A stretch of DNA of 64,000 nt, from contig NZ_CP051230.1 in NCBI RefSeq assembly GCF_017792385.1, forward strand, positions 682,001 through 746,000, read 5' to 3'. Below are positions 14,474-23,295 of the stretch, piece by piece. The notes under the pieces are model-generated. The model searched no databases. It had not been told where the DNA came from and saw only the letters and a list, made by a program, of their open reading frames with translations. The DNA is from Hyphomonas sp. Its GTDB lineage: Bacteria; Pseudomonadota; Alphaproteobacteria; Caulobacterales; Hyphomonadaceae. The stretch's first letter is position 1; the number at the start of each line of letters is the position of its first letter. A program made the translations under genes and the position numbers.

Positions 14474-15634
14474 CTAGTCCAGCAAGGTCTTATAGACGCC
14501 GAGCGTCGCCGCCTGAAGCCCCCGCTTGGAGAAATGCTGCCGAACATGCAGCTGACCGGCCCGTCCCATGCCGTCCCGGGCCAGCGCGCCGACCGACAAC
14601 AGGGCCCGGATGGCCCCTGCCAGGGATTGCGCATTGCCCGGTTCGACACGGGCTCCGGTTTCGCCATCGATCACCGTTTCGCGGCCTCCCCCATGATCGG
14701 AGACGATGACCGGCCGCGCCATGGCAGACGCTTCCGCAGCCACCCGGCCGAAAGCTTCCGGGCGGACGGACGGCGCCAGCACGATGTCGCTGGCAAGATA
14801 GGCGGCCGGCATGTCGGTAATGTGCTCGGACATGATGACACCGCGGTCGAGGCCATGCGCCACCACCGCCTGTTCCAGCCGCTCAACATAGTTTCTCCGG
14901 CCCTGCGCATCGCCCGCCAGCACAAGCACCAGCCCGTCCCGCTCTTCCGGTGACAGGAGGCCCATCGCCTCGATCGCCACCAATTGGCCCTTCCACTCCG
15001 TCAGGCGGCCCGGCAACAGCAGGATCTTCCGGCTGTCCTCGGCCAGGCCCAGCGCAGACCGGATCGCCCGCACCCGTTCAACCGGAACCGCTGATGGATC
15101 AAACGCCACAAGATCGACGCCGCGCGGAATGGTGACGACCTTCTCGAACGGCACGCCATGTTCTGTCTTCACATGCTCGGCAATCCATTGCGAATTAGCG
15201 ATCACAAGGTCGCCCTTTGCCATCACGGAATTGTAGCGCTTCTTCAGCTTCGTCTTGCCGGAATAGGCCCCGTGATACGTGGTCACGAAAGGCACGCCCA
15301 TCGCCCGCGCGGCCCAATAGGCGCTCCAGGCCGGCGCCCGCGAGCGGGCATGGACGAGATCCACCCCTTCCCGCGCGATAAGGCGTTTCAATTTGCCTTC
15401 ATTCAGTTTCAGCACGACGGGATTCTTGGACTTGGCATCCATGCGAAACAGTTCGCCGCCCAATGCCTCGAATGCCGCTTCCTGGCGTCCGCCACGGCTC
15501 GCCAGCAAGGCGCGCCCGCCTGCCGCCACGATGGCTTCGGTCACCTCCAGCACGGTCCGCTCGACGCCCCCCGCAGACAGTTCGGGGGCCACCTGCAGGA
15601 TGGTCCTGCCGGTCAGGTCCGGGAAATCGGGCAA
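14474..15634 (-). CDS. Glycosyltransferase family 4
   Basis: 386 residues from TTG 15634. The order is ILQVAPELSAGGVERTVLEV near the N-terminus (acceptor domain, 'GGVER' loop), LLLPGRLTEWKGQLVAIEAM in the middle, and RPEAFGRVAAEASAMARPVI (the E-x7-E retaining GT4 motif) near residue 300. It transfers a sugar from a nucleotide donor, probably for LPS. The frame is open to 15697, but that start would overlap the divergent hydrolase gene and lacks a ribosome site; TTG 15634 has GGGAG about 10 bases upstream. It is paired with the GT9 gene downstream. Confidence 0.9.
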   Translation of the reverse strand: MPDFPDLTGRTILQVAPELSAGGVERTVLEVTEAIVAAGGRALLASRGGRQEAAFEALGGELFRMDAKSKNPVVLKLNEGKLKRLIAREGVDLVHARSRAPAWSAYWAARAMGVPFVTTYHGAYSGKTKLKKRYNSVMAKGDLVIANSQWIAEHVKTEHGVPFEKVVTIPRGVDLVAFDPSAVPVERVRAIRSALGLAEDSRKILLLPGRLTEWKGQLVAIEAMGLLSPEERDGLVLVLAGDAQGRRNYVERLEQAVVAHGLDRGVIMSEHITDMPAAYLASDIVLAPSVRPEAFGRVAAEASAMARPVIVSDHGGGRETVIDGETGARVEPGNAQSLAGAIRALLSVGALARDGMGRAGQLHVRQHFSKRGLQAATLGVYKTLLD

Positions 15635-15690
15635 GACGAAAATTCTCCCACTCGCTTGACAGGCGAAACAGATGAAGGAACGGGAGACGA

Positions 15691-16449
15691 ATGACAACGT
15701 CCTATTTCACTTCTCCCGACGGACGCCGCCTGGCCTACCGGGCGTCGGCGCCGACCGGTTCGCCGCTAACATTCGTCTGGCTGTCCGGCTTCAAGTCCGA
15801 CATGAGCGGCACCAAGGTCACCGAACTCGAAGCCTGGGCCAGAACGGCCGGGCATGGCTTTCTCGCCTTCGACTATTCCGGGCATGGCGAGTCAGACGGC
15901 GCCTTTGAAGATGGCACGATATCCGCCTGGCGGGCGGACGCGCTGGCCGCCATTGACGCGCACACATCCGGGCCTGTCATCCTTGTCGGCTCCAGCATGG
16001 GGGGCTGGATGGCGCTGCTGACGGCGCTCGCCCGGCCGGCGCGCGTTGCCGGGCTCGTGCTGATCGCCCCGGCGCCAGACTTCACCGAAAAGCTGATGTG
16101 GCCGGAATTTTCACCTGACGCGCAGGCGGAAATCATGGAAAAGGGATTCACGCTGCGTCCATCGGACTATGACGAACCCTACACCATCACCCGGAACCTG
16201 ATCGAAGATGGCCGGACCTGGCAAATTCTCGACGCTCCCATCCAGATCGATGTGCCCGTGCGCATTCTTCAGGGCAAAGAGGATGCGGATGTGCCGTGGA
16301 GGCATGCCGAACGGCTTGTCGACACGATCACCTCCAGCGATCTGATCTTTACCCTGATCAAGGATGGTGACCATCGTCTGTCGCGCGATCAGGACATCGC
16401 CCGGCTGAAGGCGACTTGCGCCGACATTGCGCATGCGGCGAAGGCCTGA
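15691..16449 (+). CDS. Alpha/beta hydrolase
   Basis: 252 residues. The nucleophile elbow is GSSMGG (about 104-109). The preceding FDYSGHGESDG loop and the late DGDHRLSRDQD segment (catalytic His in GDH, near 230) complete a Ser-Asp-His triad; Asp is likely in KEDADVP. No signal peptide, so cytoplasmic. It resembles small serine hydrolases of the ABHD10/thioesterase type, but the substrate is unknown. ATG 15691 is preceded by GGGAGACGA. It is divergent from the glycosyltransferase pair with about 56 bases between. Confidence 0.87.
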   Translation: MTTSYFTSPDGRRLAYRASAPTGSPLTFVWLSGFKSDMSGTKVTELEAWARTAGHGFLAFDYSGHGESDGAFEDGTISAWRADALAAIDAHTSGPVILVGSSMGGWMALLTALARPARVAGLVLIAPAPDFTEKLMWPEFSPDAQAEIMEKGFTLRPSDYDEPYTITRNLIEDGRTWQILDAPIQIDVPVRILQGKEDADVPWRHAERLVDTITSSDLIFTLIKDGDHRLSRDQDIARLKATCADIAHAAKA

Positions 16450-16584
16450 CCTTTCCCCGATTTAATCGGAACGATGGCCCTGCCCGGCCATTGATCTGGT
16501 GCAGGACGGGATGATCCGTCCGCCCGCGCTCCCTCACCATGGGTTGCAGCGCGGTGACAACACCAGATCAAGGAGACATGCCCC

Positions 16585-17163
16585 ATGTCAAACCAACGCG
16601 CACAAGGCCGAAAAATGGCGATCCTCGCAGCTGACGGATTCGAGGAAATCGAACTGACCAGCCCGAAAGAAGCCATCGAGGCCGCAGGCGGCGAGACCAT
16701 GATCGTCTCGACCGAAAAAGGCTTCATTCATGCCAACCAGCATCGTGAACATGGCGACAAATACAAGGTCGACCTGTCCCTGGACGAGGCCAAGGCCGAC
16801 GATTTCGACGCCCTGCTCATCCCGGGGGGCCTGTTCAGCCCGGACGCCCTGCGCACCAATGAGACGGCGAAATCCTTTGTATCGGACTTCTTTGCACAGA
16901 AGAAACCGGTCTTCTCGATCTGCCACGGCCCGCAGGTTCTGATTTCGGCCAATCTCGTCAATGGCCGCGAGGTCACCGGCTACCCCGCCATCCAGCAGGA
17001 TCTGAAGAATGCCGGTGGCATCGTGAAGGATCAGTCCGTTGTCGTTGATGGTGGCCTGGTCACGTCCCGCTCACCGGATGATCTGGGCGATTTCAACGCC
17101 AAGATTGTGGAAGAGATCTGCGAAGGCAAGCATGCCCGCCAGCGCGACTCCGTGACCGCATAA
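16585..17163 (+). CDS. DJ-1/PfpI family protein (type 1 glutamine amidotransferase-like)
   Basis: 192 residues. The fold signature is MAILAADGFEEIELTSP (11-27, with the conserved acidic residue in GFEE) and FSICHGPQ (110-117) with reactive Cys113 and adjacent His114. PfpI/YhbO-type members act as stress proteins with deglycase, protease or chaperone activity reported; which applies here is not clear. ATG 16585 follows AAGGAGAC. It is monocistronic, with a strong terminator 40 bases after the stop. Confidence 0.9.
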   Translation: MSNQRAQGRKMAILAADGFEEIELTSPKEAIEAAGGETMIVSTEKGFIHANQHREHGDKYKVDLSLDEAKADDFDALLIPGGLFSPDALRTNETAKSFVSDFFAQKKPVFSICHGPQVLISANLVNGREVTGYPAIQQDLKNAGGIVKDQSVVVDGGLVTSRSPDDLGDFNAKIVEEICEGKHARQRDSVTA

Positions 17164-17203
17164 TCCGAAAACACAATAATACGAGAAATTATCCCCGATA
17201 CCT

Positions 17204-17232
17204 GCCCCCTCCTGACCGGAGGGGGCTTTTTT
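17204..17232 (+). terminator. Rho-independent terminator after the DJ-1/PfpI gene
   Basis: GCCCCCTCC (17204-17212) and GGAGGGGGC (17218-17226) form a perfect 9-bp stem, followed by TTTTTT (17227-17232). Confidence 0.9.
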
Positions 17233-18085
17233 ATCGGCCGTCCTCCGCCGCCAGCACGGCGCGCAGACCCTCCCGATATGTCGGGTACAGGGGCCGCCAG
17301 CCAAGCGCTGCCTTGGCGCGCGCATTGGAAACGCGCTTGCACTCGGCATAGAAACTCTTCGCCATGGCGCTGAGTCCCGCCGCCTCGAACGCCACTTCCG
17401 GGGGCGGCGTCATCTGCAGCAGGTCGGCGGCAAAGGCCGTTACATCCTGTGGTGGAGCCGGCAGGTCATCACACAGATGAAAAATGCCATGCAGGTCGGG
17501 CCGGTCCAACAGGGCCTCGAGGCCGCGGGCAATGTCGTCGACATGCACGCGCGAGAAAATCTGCCCCGGCTTGACCGCGCGATGCGCCTTGCCTTCACGC
17601 AGCTTCCCGAAGGGCGAGCGGCCCGGACCGTAGATGCCCGGCAGGCGCACTATCCGCGCCGCACCATCCGTCGCATCCATCCATTGCTGCTCCGCCAGAA
17701 CCCGCGCCCTGGCCCGGTCAGAGCCGGGATTGACCGGGCTCCACTCCATCGCCCAGCCACCCCCAAGGTCTCCATACACCCCCGTCGTGGACAGATAGGT
17801 CACGCTGGCCGCCCCCGGTTCGGCACAGGTCGCGACCCGCGCCGCCGGACATCCGGCCTCATCCGGCGGCAGCGTCACCAGCCAGTGTGCTCCGTCCGGG
17901 ATGTCCGGCAGCCCCTGTCCGTTCCACACTTCGGCCCGGACCCCGTCGGCGCGCAGGGCGGCGGCCTTCTCCTCGCTCCGCACCGTGCCAGCGACGGTTG
18001 TCCCGCGCGCCTTGAGCCGTTCAGCCAGCCGCGACGCGCTATAGCCGAGCCCGAAGACAAAAAGCAGAGATGTCGTATCTGTCAT
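17231..18085 (-). CDS. NAD(P)-binding epimerase/YeeZ-like SDR protein
   Basis: 284 residues. The Rossmann nucleotide-binding start is FVFGLGYSASRLAERL (9-24; GxGxxxxxL variant). A second SDR-like block is YLSTTGVYGDLGGG (about 95-108). IVRLPGIYGPGRSPF and FSRVHVDDIARGLEAL match the extended-SDR substrate half. It lacks the classical YxxxK; the catalytic Tyr may be in GVYG. It resembles the E. coli YeeZ group of sugar-epimerase-like proteins with unknown substrate. ATG 18085. Its stop overlaps the last base or two of the upstream terminator's T-run, in a convergent arrangement. Confidence 0.82.
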   Translation of the reverse strand: MTDTTSLLFVFGLGYSASRLAERLKARGTTVAGTVRSEEKAAALRADGVRAEVWNGQGLPDIPDGAHWLVTLPPDEAGCPAARVATCAEPGAASVTYLSTTGVYGDLGGGWAMEWSPVNPGSDRARARVLAEQQWMDATDGAARIVRLPGIYGPGRSPFGKLREGKAHRAVKPGQIFSRVHVDDIARGLEALLDRPDLHGIFHLCDDLPAPPQDVTAFAADLLQMTPPPEVAFEAAGLSAMAKSFYAECKRVSNARAKAALGWRPLYPTYREGLRAVLAAEDGR

Positions 18086-18146
18086 TTGCGCTGGCAGCTC
18101 CTGTCGGGTCTAACACCCCTGATACCGTCTCCGGAGCCTTTGATCC

Positions 18147-18824
18147 ATGTCTCTCCTAGCCCTCGCCGTCGCCTCCCTGGCCCTGTCGCAGTCTGCCAGC
18201 GCGACCATTGATGCGCGTGAGGCCGAGCGGTTGGAAGCCTGCGTTGCCAAGATCGAGATCGATCCCGAAGAAGCCTATGAGGACGGTTTGACCTGGACCT
18301 ATCAGGGCAACCGGCCCGGTGCGCGCCAATGCACGGCGCTGGCGCTGATTGCCCTCGGCCGCGAGGATGAAGGCGCCGCCCGCCTGGAACAACTGGCCAA
18401 TTCGGTCGATGGCGGCACCATCGACCAACGCGCGGAATACCTCGTCCAGTCCGGCAATGCCTGGCTGCAGGCCGGAGCTCCCGAAGCGGCCATTGTCACA
18501 TTCACCAACGCGCTGAAGCTGAAGCCGGACACGCCGGACCTGCTGGTGGACCGGGCCAGCGCCCATCTGATGCTCGGCCAATGGTCAGACGCGAAGAAGG
18601 ATCTCGATCTCGCACTCGCGCTTGCCCCCGGCATGTCCATCGCCCGCCAGTTCCGGGCAGAAGCGCATCTCAATCTCGATCAGCTGGACGCCGCCATGGC
18701 CGATGTCGAGGCGGCGATGATATCCGATCCCGAAAACATCGACACGCTGGTCCTGCGGGGCCGTGTGCGTGAGGCCATCCGGCTGTCGGAAGTGCGCGTG
18801 CTCAGTCCCGATATCATCGACTGA
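18147..18824 (+). CDS. Exported tetratricopeptide-repeat protein
   Basis: 225 residues. Residues 1-20 form a signal peptide (SLLALAVASLALSQSASA), so the mature protein is periplasmic. At least three TPR-like helix pairs follow (about 95-128, 129-162, 163-196) with the A/G-x-A pattern, e.g. AEYLVQSGNAWLQAGAPEAA and DLALALAPG. TPRs mediate protein contacts; the partner is unknown. It is divergent from the SDR gene (61 bases between). Its last 11 bases overlap the 3' end of the convergent hydrolase gene. Confidence 0.85.
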   Translation: MSLLALAVASLALSQSASATIDAREAERLEACVAKIEIDPEEAYEDGLTWTYQGNRPGARQCTALALIALGREDEGAARLEQLANSVDGGTIDQRAEYLVQSGNAWLQAGAPEAAIVTFTNALKLKPDTPDLLVDRASAHLMLGQWSDAKKDLDLALALAPGMSIARQFRAEAHLNLDQLDAAMADVEAAMISDPENIDTLVLRGRVREAIRLSEVRVLSPDIID

Positions 18825-19743
18825 CCGGCTCCTGGTCGGCTTCTGCCTCGCGCAGACCGCGCCCATCCATCCAGCGCAGGAATTGGTCGAACCAGCCATC
18901 CGCCGGGTTTCCGCGCCGATATGACCCGAACCCGTGTCCGCCGCTGTCATAGAAATGCAGCTCCACCGGCTTGCCGGCAGACTGCCAGGCTTCCACCAGA
19001 CCGAATCCCTGTTGCCCGAACAGCGCATCATCGGCCGCCAGGGCCACGAACATGGGCGGCGCCGTCTCGGGCACGGTCGGAGCTGTCATCGGGCCGTAGA
19101 TATAGCCGATGAAATCCGGACGGTACGCGCCGTCCTCGGCCTGAACGGTGCCGAGGGTCGTGATTGCTCCGGCCGAGAATCCCAGCATGCCGATACGGTC
19201 CGGGTCGATGCCCCATTCCGCAGCGCGGGCCTCCACCATGGCGAGGGCCGCCTGGGCATCTTCCACAGCCGGCGGAATGCCGGGGCGCACATCAATCGGG
19301 GTCATGTCGGGCGTAGGGGCGAACCTGCGCTGCATGTGCGCATCAAACTCCGCTTCCGGTTCCGGCGTCTGCATGACGCGATACTTCAGGACAAAAGCAG
19401 CCACGCCCTGTTCGGCCAGCCAGTGCGCAATCGGATAGCCTTCATTGTCCATCGAGACGAACTGGAACCCGCCGCCGGGCACAACGATCACGGCTGCGCC
19501 GGTGGCCACTTCAGGATCGGGCAAGACCGGCAGCAGGGTCGGATGGGAGACATTGCGTGCCCAGCGTTCCGTGCCGGTATCGGTCCAGATTTCGGTATCG
19601 GCCAGGCCTGCTCCATTGTCTTCATAAAGCGGAAGGGATGCCGTGTCTTCCGGCGCCGGAACCCGCACCATCTCCGGTGCCTGCGCCAGTCCCTGCCCGG
19701 CCAGAAGCACGCCCGTCAGAACAAGCAGCCAAATCCGCGCCAT
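18814..19743 (-). CDS. Secreted alpha/beta hydrolase (esterase/acetyl xylan esterase-like)
   Basis: 309 residues from ATG 19743, which has GAGGAAAG upstream and opens the signal peptide (1-20, WLLVLTGVLLAGQGLAQA). The oxyanion loop is VVPGGGFQFVS (about 92-102), the nucleophile elbow is GFSAG in IGMLGFSAGAITTLG, and the catalytic His is in YDSGGHGFG near the C-terminus. This is the BD-FAE/esterase-lipase arrangement seen in exported sugar-ester hydrolases. The longer upstream open frame lies inside the aminopeptidase gene and is not coding. It converges on the TPR gene with an 11-base overlap. Confidence 0.88.
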   Translation of the reverse strand: MARIWLLVLTGVLLAGQGLAQAPEMVRVPAPEDTASLPLYEDNGAGLADTEIWTDTGTERWARNVSHPTLLPVLPDPEVATGAAVIVVPGGGFQFVSMDNEGYPIAHWLAEQGVAAFVLKYRVMQTPEPEAEFDAHMQRRFAPTPDMTPIDVRPGIPPAVEDAQAALAMVEARAAEWGIDPDRIGMLGFSAGAITTLGTVQAEDGAYRPDFIGYIYGPMTAPTVPETAPPMFVALAADDALFGQQGFGLVEAWQSAGKPVELHFYDSGGHGFGSYRRGNPADGWFDQFLRWMDGRGLREAEADQEPVSR

Positions 19744-19757
19744 CCGCTTTCCTCGTC

Positions 19758-21125
19758 TCAATCCTCGCCAAATCGGGTGTGCAGCATGGACCAGGCTGCC
19801 CGCAGGCCGCAAGGCGCCGCCCCTTCCGGCCGCCCGTACTTTCCGAGCCGCCAGGCCCAGACATCGAAATGCATCCAGCTCGGAACATCCACGAATTGTT
19901 TCAGGAACAGGGCCGCCGTGATCGATCCGGCGAAGCGTCCTCCTGAATTGACGAGATCGGCAATCGGACTTTTCAGATCGGCCAGGTACGGATCCCATAG
20001 CGGCATGCGCCAGACCGGATCACCGGAGGCCTTCGAGCCTGCCTCAATGGCGTCTGCAATGTCTTCGTCATCCGTATAGAATGGCGCCAGGTCCGGTCCG
20101 AGCGCCACGCGTGCGGCCCCTGTCAGGGTCGCGAAATCGATCAACAGGTCCGGTTTCTCCTCGCAGGCCCGGGCAATCGCATCCGCCAGGATCAGGCGGC
20201 CTTCAGCATCGGTATTGTCGATCTCGACGGTCAGGCCCTTGCGGCTGGACAGCACGTCCCCCGGACGGAAGGCATTGCCGGCCACGGCATTTTCCACCGA
20301 CGGGACATAGAGTTTCAGATGCACCGGCAGGTTCGCGCTCATGATCAGCTGCGCCAGGGCAATCACATGGGCCGAGCCGCCCATATCCTTCTTCATGATT
20401 CGCATGCCGGACCCCGGCTTGATGTCGAGCCCGCCGGAATCGAAGGTGACCCCCTTGCCCACCAGCGCCAGTTTGGGATGGGAAGGGTCGCCCCATTCGA
20501 GTTCCATGAAGCGCGGCTCATAAACCGCCGCGCGGCCGACCGCGTGCACCATCGGATAGTTCTGCTCCAGAAGCGCATCCCCGATAATGGTGGTCAGCGT
20601 TGCGCCAAACCGTTCCGCCATGTTGGAAATGGTCGCCTGAATGTCCTGGGGTCCCATATCGGCAGCGGGTGTGTTCACCAGGTCCCGCAGCAGGGTGCAC
20701 GCATCCGCCTCCCGGCTCAGCGCGTCGGCATCCTGCCCTTCGGGGAGAAGCAATTGCGGTGGCGCAGCCTTGTCCTTGAGATAGCGATCGAACTGGTAGG
20801 CGCCGTCGGCCCATCCGGCTGCGATCTGGTCGAAGCGCAGCCCCCCTGAAGCGAGGACGCGGTAGGTCCCCTTCGGCAGCTTGGCAGACAGGCCTGCGAC
20901 GGCCAGGGCGTCCTTGCCCTTGCCGAGGCCGTACAGGACCCGGGCAAGATCACCCTTGTCGCCGGGCACCAGCACGATCTGACCTGCCGCACCGGTGAAA
21001 TCCTGCCCCTCGGCAATGGATCGGGCAGAGGGGAACGGATCGTTCTCCAACAGTTTGAACTCGGCGGCAGTGTAGAGGAAGACGTCAACGGCGCCCTTCG
21101 GGTCGGCGGTGAAGCTCTTGTGCAT
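19758..21125 (-). CDS. M17 leucyl aminopeptidase family protein
   Basis: 455 residues from ATG 21125. Metal-binding and catalytic motifs are intact: VGKGVTFDSGGLDIKPG (about 245-261), MKKDMGGSAHV and NTDAEGRLILADAI (about 312-325). Two divalent metals activate water to remove N-terminal residues from peptides in the cytoplasm; the enzyme is normally a hexamer. GTG 21143 would add six residues but has no ribosome site, so ATG 21125 with AAAGG upstream is preferred. The N-terminal domain (1-150) is divergent, as usual. It lies 14 bases upstream of the secreted hydrolase on the same strand. Confidence 0.93.
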   Translation of the reverse strand: MHKSFTADPKGAVDVFLYTAAEFKLLENDPFPSARSIAEGQDFTGAAGQIVLVPGDKGDLARVLYGLGKGKDALAVAGLSAKLPKGTYRVLASGGLRFDQIAAGWADGAYQFDRYLKDKAAPPQLLLPEGQDADALSREADACTLLRDLVNTPAADMGPQDIQATISNMAERFGATLTTIIGDALLEQNYPMVHAVGRAAVYEPRFMELEWGDPSHPKLALVGKGVTFDSGGLDIKPGSGMRIMKKDMGGSAHVIALAQLIMSANLPVHLKLYVPSVENAVAGNAFRPGDVLSSRKGLTVEIDNTDAEGRLILADAIARACEEKPDLLIDFATLTGAARVALGPDLAPFYTDDEDIADAIEAGSKASGDPVWRMPLWDPYLADLKSPIADLVNSGGRFAGSITAALFLKQFVDVPSWMHFDVWAWRLGKYGRPEGAAPCGLRAAWSMLHTRFGED

Positions 21126-21244
21126 GGAAACGGGGCCTTTCACGGCGAAGAGTTAATGGAATCTGGTGAGGCGTTAACTGATCCTTGACGCCCTCAGGTC
21201 CAGACTCACTGGCAGTGCACCAGATACAAACCCGGAGCTTTCCG

Positions 21245-22201
21245 ATGTCCAGAGCCAAAACGTCCCTGACTGCGCTGTGTCTGGCGGTTGCCGCATGCGC
21301 CTCCGCGCCGGATCCGGAACAGGAAGCACAGGCAGAACTTGCCCGCGCCATTGAAGATGCGATGAAACCGGCCACGCCGGAAGAGATCGAGGCGGCGAAC
21401 AATTCCGATCCGCTCACCAAGGCCAATTTCTGGTCCAATGAGTACAACAAGAATCCGAAAGATCTCGATACGGCCATGACCTTCGTGGCGGCCCTGCGCG
21501 GAATTGGCTCCAATGAACGGGCCATCGAGGTTCTGTCCAAGACACTGGTCGAACACCCGGAAAACACGGAAGCGCTGATGGCGCTGGGCCGGGTGTTTTC
21601 CGCAGAAGGCAACATGATGGGCGCCGCCCGCGCATACGAAAAGGCTGCAGTTCTTGCTCCAGACCGCCCGGAAGCCTGGTCTGCTTTCGGCGTTACGCTG
21701 GACAAGATGGAGCGCCACGACATGGCACAGGCCGCCTATGACAAGGCGCTGGCACTGGATCCGAGCCGCACCACAACCCTTACCAATTACGGCCTCTCGC
21801 TGGCGTTGAGCGGGGATCTCACAGGCGCCGAGGCAAAGCTTCGCACGGCAGCCGCCCAGCCTGACGCCGATTTGCGCGTGACCGAAAATCTGGCGCTCAT
21901 CCTGGGCCTGCAGGGCCGATATGACGAGATGGCGGAAGTTTCCAGCCGGTTCGCACCGGAAAGCATTGTGCAGAAGAACACCGACCTCCTGCGCGCCATG
22001 GTACAGCCGGTCCGGTCCTGGGAAGCGCTGGAAGCCGCACCGGACCCGGCGCCCGAAGCGGTCACCCCCTCCCCCAGCACATCGGTCCCGGTCGACAGCG
22101 GCGGTCTTGCCCTGGCGGGCCCGTCTGCGGATGCAGAAGCCGAAGACCCTGCCCCGTCTCCGGCCGGGTCTGGCCTGCGGCTGCGCCGCACACCCGGCTG
22201 A
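21245..22201 (+). CDS. tadD: TadD-like TPR lipoprotein of the tad locus
   Basis: 318 residues. The lipobox VAAC places the lipid on Cys18. Several TPR units follow (about 65-240; e.g. ALMALGRVFSAEGNMMGAARAYEKAAVLAPD). The C-terminus is a Pro/Ser/Glu-rich low-complexity tail. TadD-type TPR lipoproteins are believed to act as pilotins helping secretin assembly of Flp pili. ATG 21245 starts the signal peptide. It is convergent with tadC, forming the left end of the tad locus on the opposite strand. Confidence 0.85.
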   Translation: MSRAKTSLTALCLAVAACASAPDPEQEAQAELARAIEDAMKPATPEEIEAANNSDPLTKANFWSNEYNKNPKDLDTAMTFVAALRGIGSNERAIEVLSKTLVEHPENTEALMALGRVFSAEGNMMGAARAYEKAAVLAPDRPEAWSAFGVTLDKMERHDMAQAAYDKALALDPSRTTTLTNYGLSLALSGDLTGAEAKLRTAAAQPDADLRVTENLALILGLQGRYDEMAEVSSRFAPESIVQKNTDLLRAMVQPVRSWEALEAAPDPAPEAVTPSPSTSVPVDSGGLALAGPSADAEAEDPAPSPAGSGLRLRRTPG

Positions 22202-22269
22202 TCGCCAGCAGAAACGGCAGCGCCCGCCGGTCCAGCCGACGGGCGCGCCTTACTGAAGTCACCCGGACC

Positions 22270-23286
22270 TCAGCCCCTGTTCGTGTCACTCCGCTCGACC
22301 GGTGCCTGTGCGAACGAGCCGTCCCCCTGCGATGCCTTGAAGCCGATATAGGCTGGCCCCAGCACCACCAGAAACAGAACCGGCAGGAAGAAAAGGATCA
22401 TCGGCACGGTCAGCTGCGCTGGCAGGGCGGCGGCCTTCTTCTCGGCCTGCGCCATGCGCATGTCCCGGTTTTCCTTTGCCATGATGCGCAGGGCGTCGCC
22501 CAGCGGCGTACCGTAACGTTCGGCTTGGCCCAGTGCCATACAGACGGCCTTGATACCTTCATTCCCGGTTCGCTTTGCAAGATTCTCATAGGCCTGGCGC
22601 CGTTCCGGCAGATAGGAAAGCTCGGCGACGGTCAGGCCGAACTCTTCCGCCAGTTCCGGTGAGGCGGACCCGATTTCCTGACTGACCTTGGAAAAGCCCA
22701 GCTCGATGGACATGCCCGCCTCAACACAGATCAGCAGCATGTCCAGCGCATCCGGAAAGGCCCGCATGATCGATTGCTGGCGCTTCTGCGCAACATTGCT
22801 GACATACAGGTTCGGCGCATAGAAGCCGGCCGCGGCCCCGAACAGGAGCGAGCCGTATTTCAGCGGCATGGAAAAGCCGTGATCATTGACGAAGAAGATA
22901 TACAGAAACGTCAGCAGCGCGCCGGCAAAGGGCAGGGTCATCCGCGCAAAATAGAACGCAGCCAGCGGTGCTGGTCCACGCAGTCCCGCCTTCGCCAGAT
23001 TGTCCACAATGTTCGGGTCTTCCAGGGCCTTGGCGAGGTTCAGCTTCGACGAGATGTTCCCGACCATGGAATCATCCGTGCGCCGAAGGCCCTTGTTCTC
23101 CATGGCCGCGCGGCTCTGCTTACGCAGTTTCTCGCGCTGTTCGGTCACCGCCTTCAGGCGGGTCTCCAGCTTGTCCGTCTGCAGATAGGGCAGAAGGATG
23201 GAGATCACCGTCGCGAACACGGCCAGCGCCACGAGCAGGGCGGCAATGGCGTCAGGCTTGGCCAGCGATGTCAGAATGTCCGTCAT
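22270..23286 (-). CDS. tadC: Tad pilus inner-membrane platform protein TadC (GspF-like)
   Basis: 338 residues with the T2SSF core. An N-terminal membrane helix (about 14-34), a helical cytoplasmic part with a conserved FPDALDMLLICVEAGMSIELGF block (about 170-191), and C-terminal helices (QLTVPMILFFLPVLFLVVLGPAYIGF). With TadB it forms the inner-membrane platform on which the CpaF ATPase works. It is the last gene of the leftward tad operon, 9 bases after tadB. Confidence 0.93.
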   Translation of the reverse strand: MTDILTSLAKPDAIAALLVALAVFATVISILLPYLQTDKLETRLKAVTEQREKLRKQSRAAMENKGLRRTDDSMVGNISSKLNLAKALEDPNIVDNLAKAGLRGPAPLAAFYFARMTLPFAGALLTFLYIFFVNDHGFSMPLKYGSLLFGAAAGFYAPNLYVSNVAQKRQQSIMRAFPDALDMLLICVEAGMSIELGFSKVSQEIGSASPELAEEFGLTVAELSYLPERRQAYENLAKRTGNEGIKAVCMALGQAERYGTPLGDALRIMAKENRDMRMAQAEKKAAALPAQLTVPMILFFLPVLFLVVLGPAYIGFKASQGDGSFAQAPVERSDTNRG

Positions 23287-23295
23287 CGCCGTCTC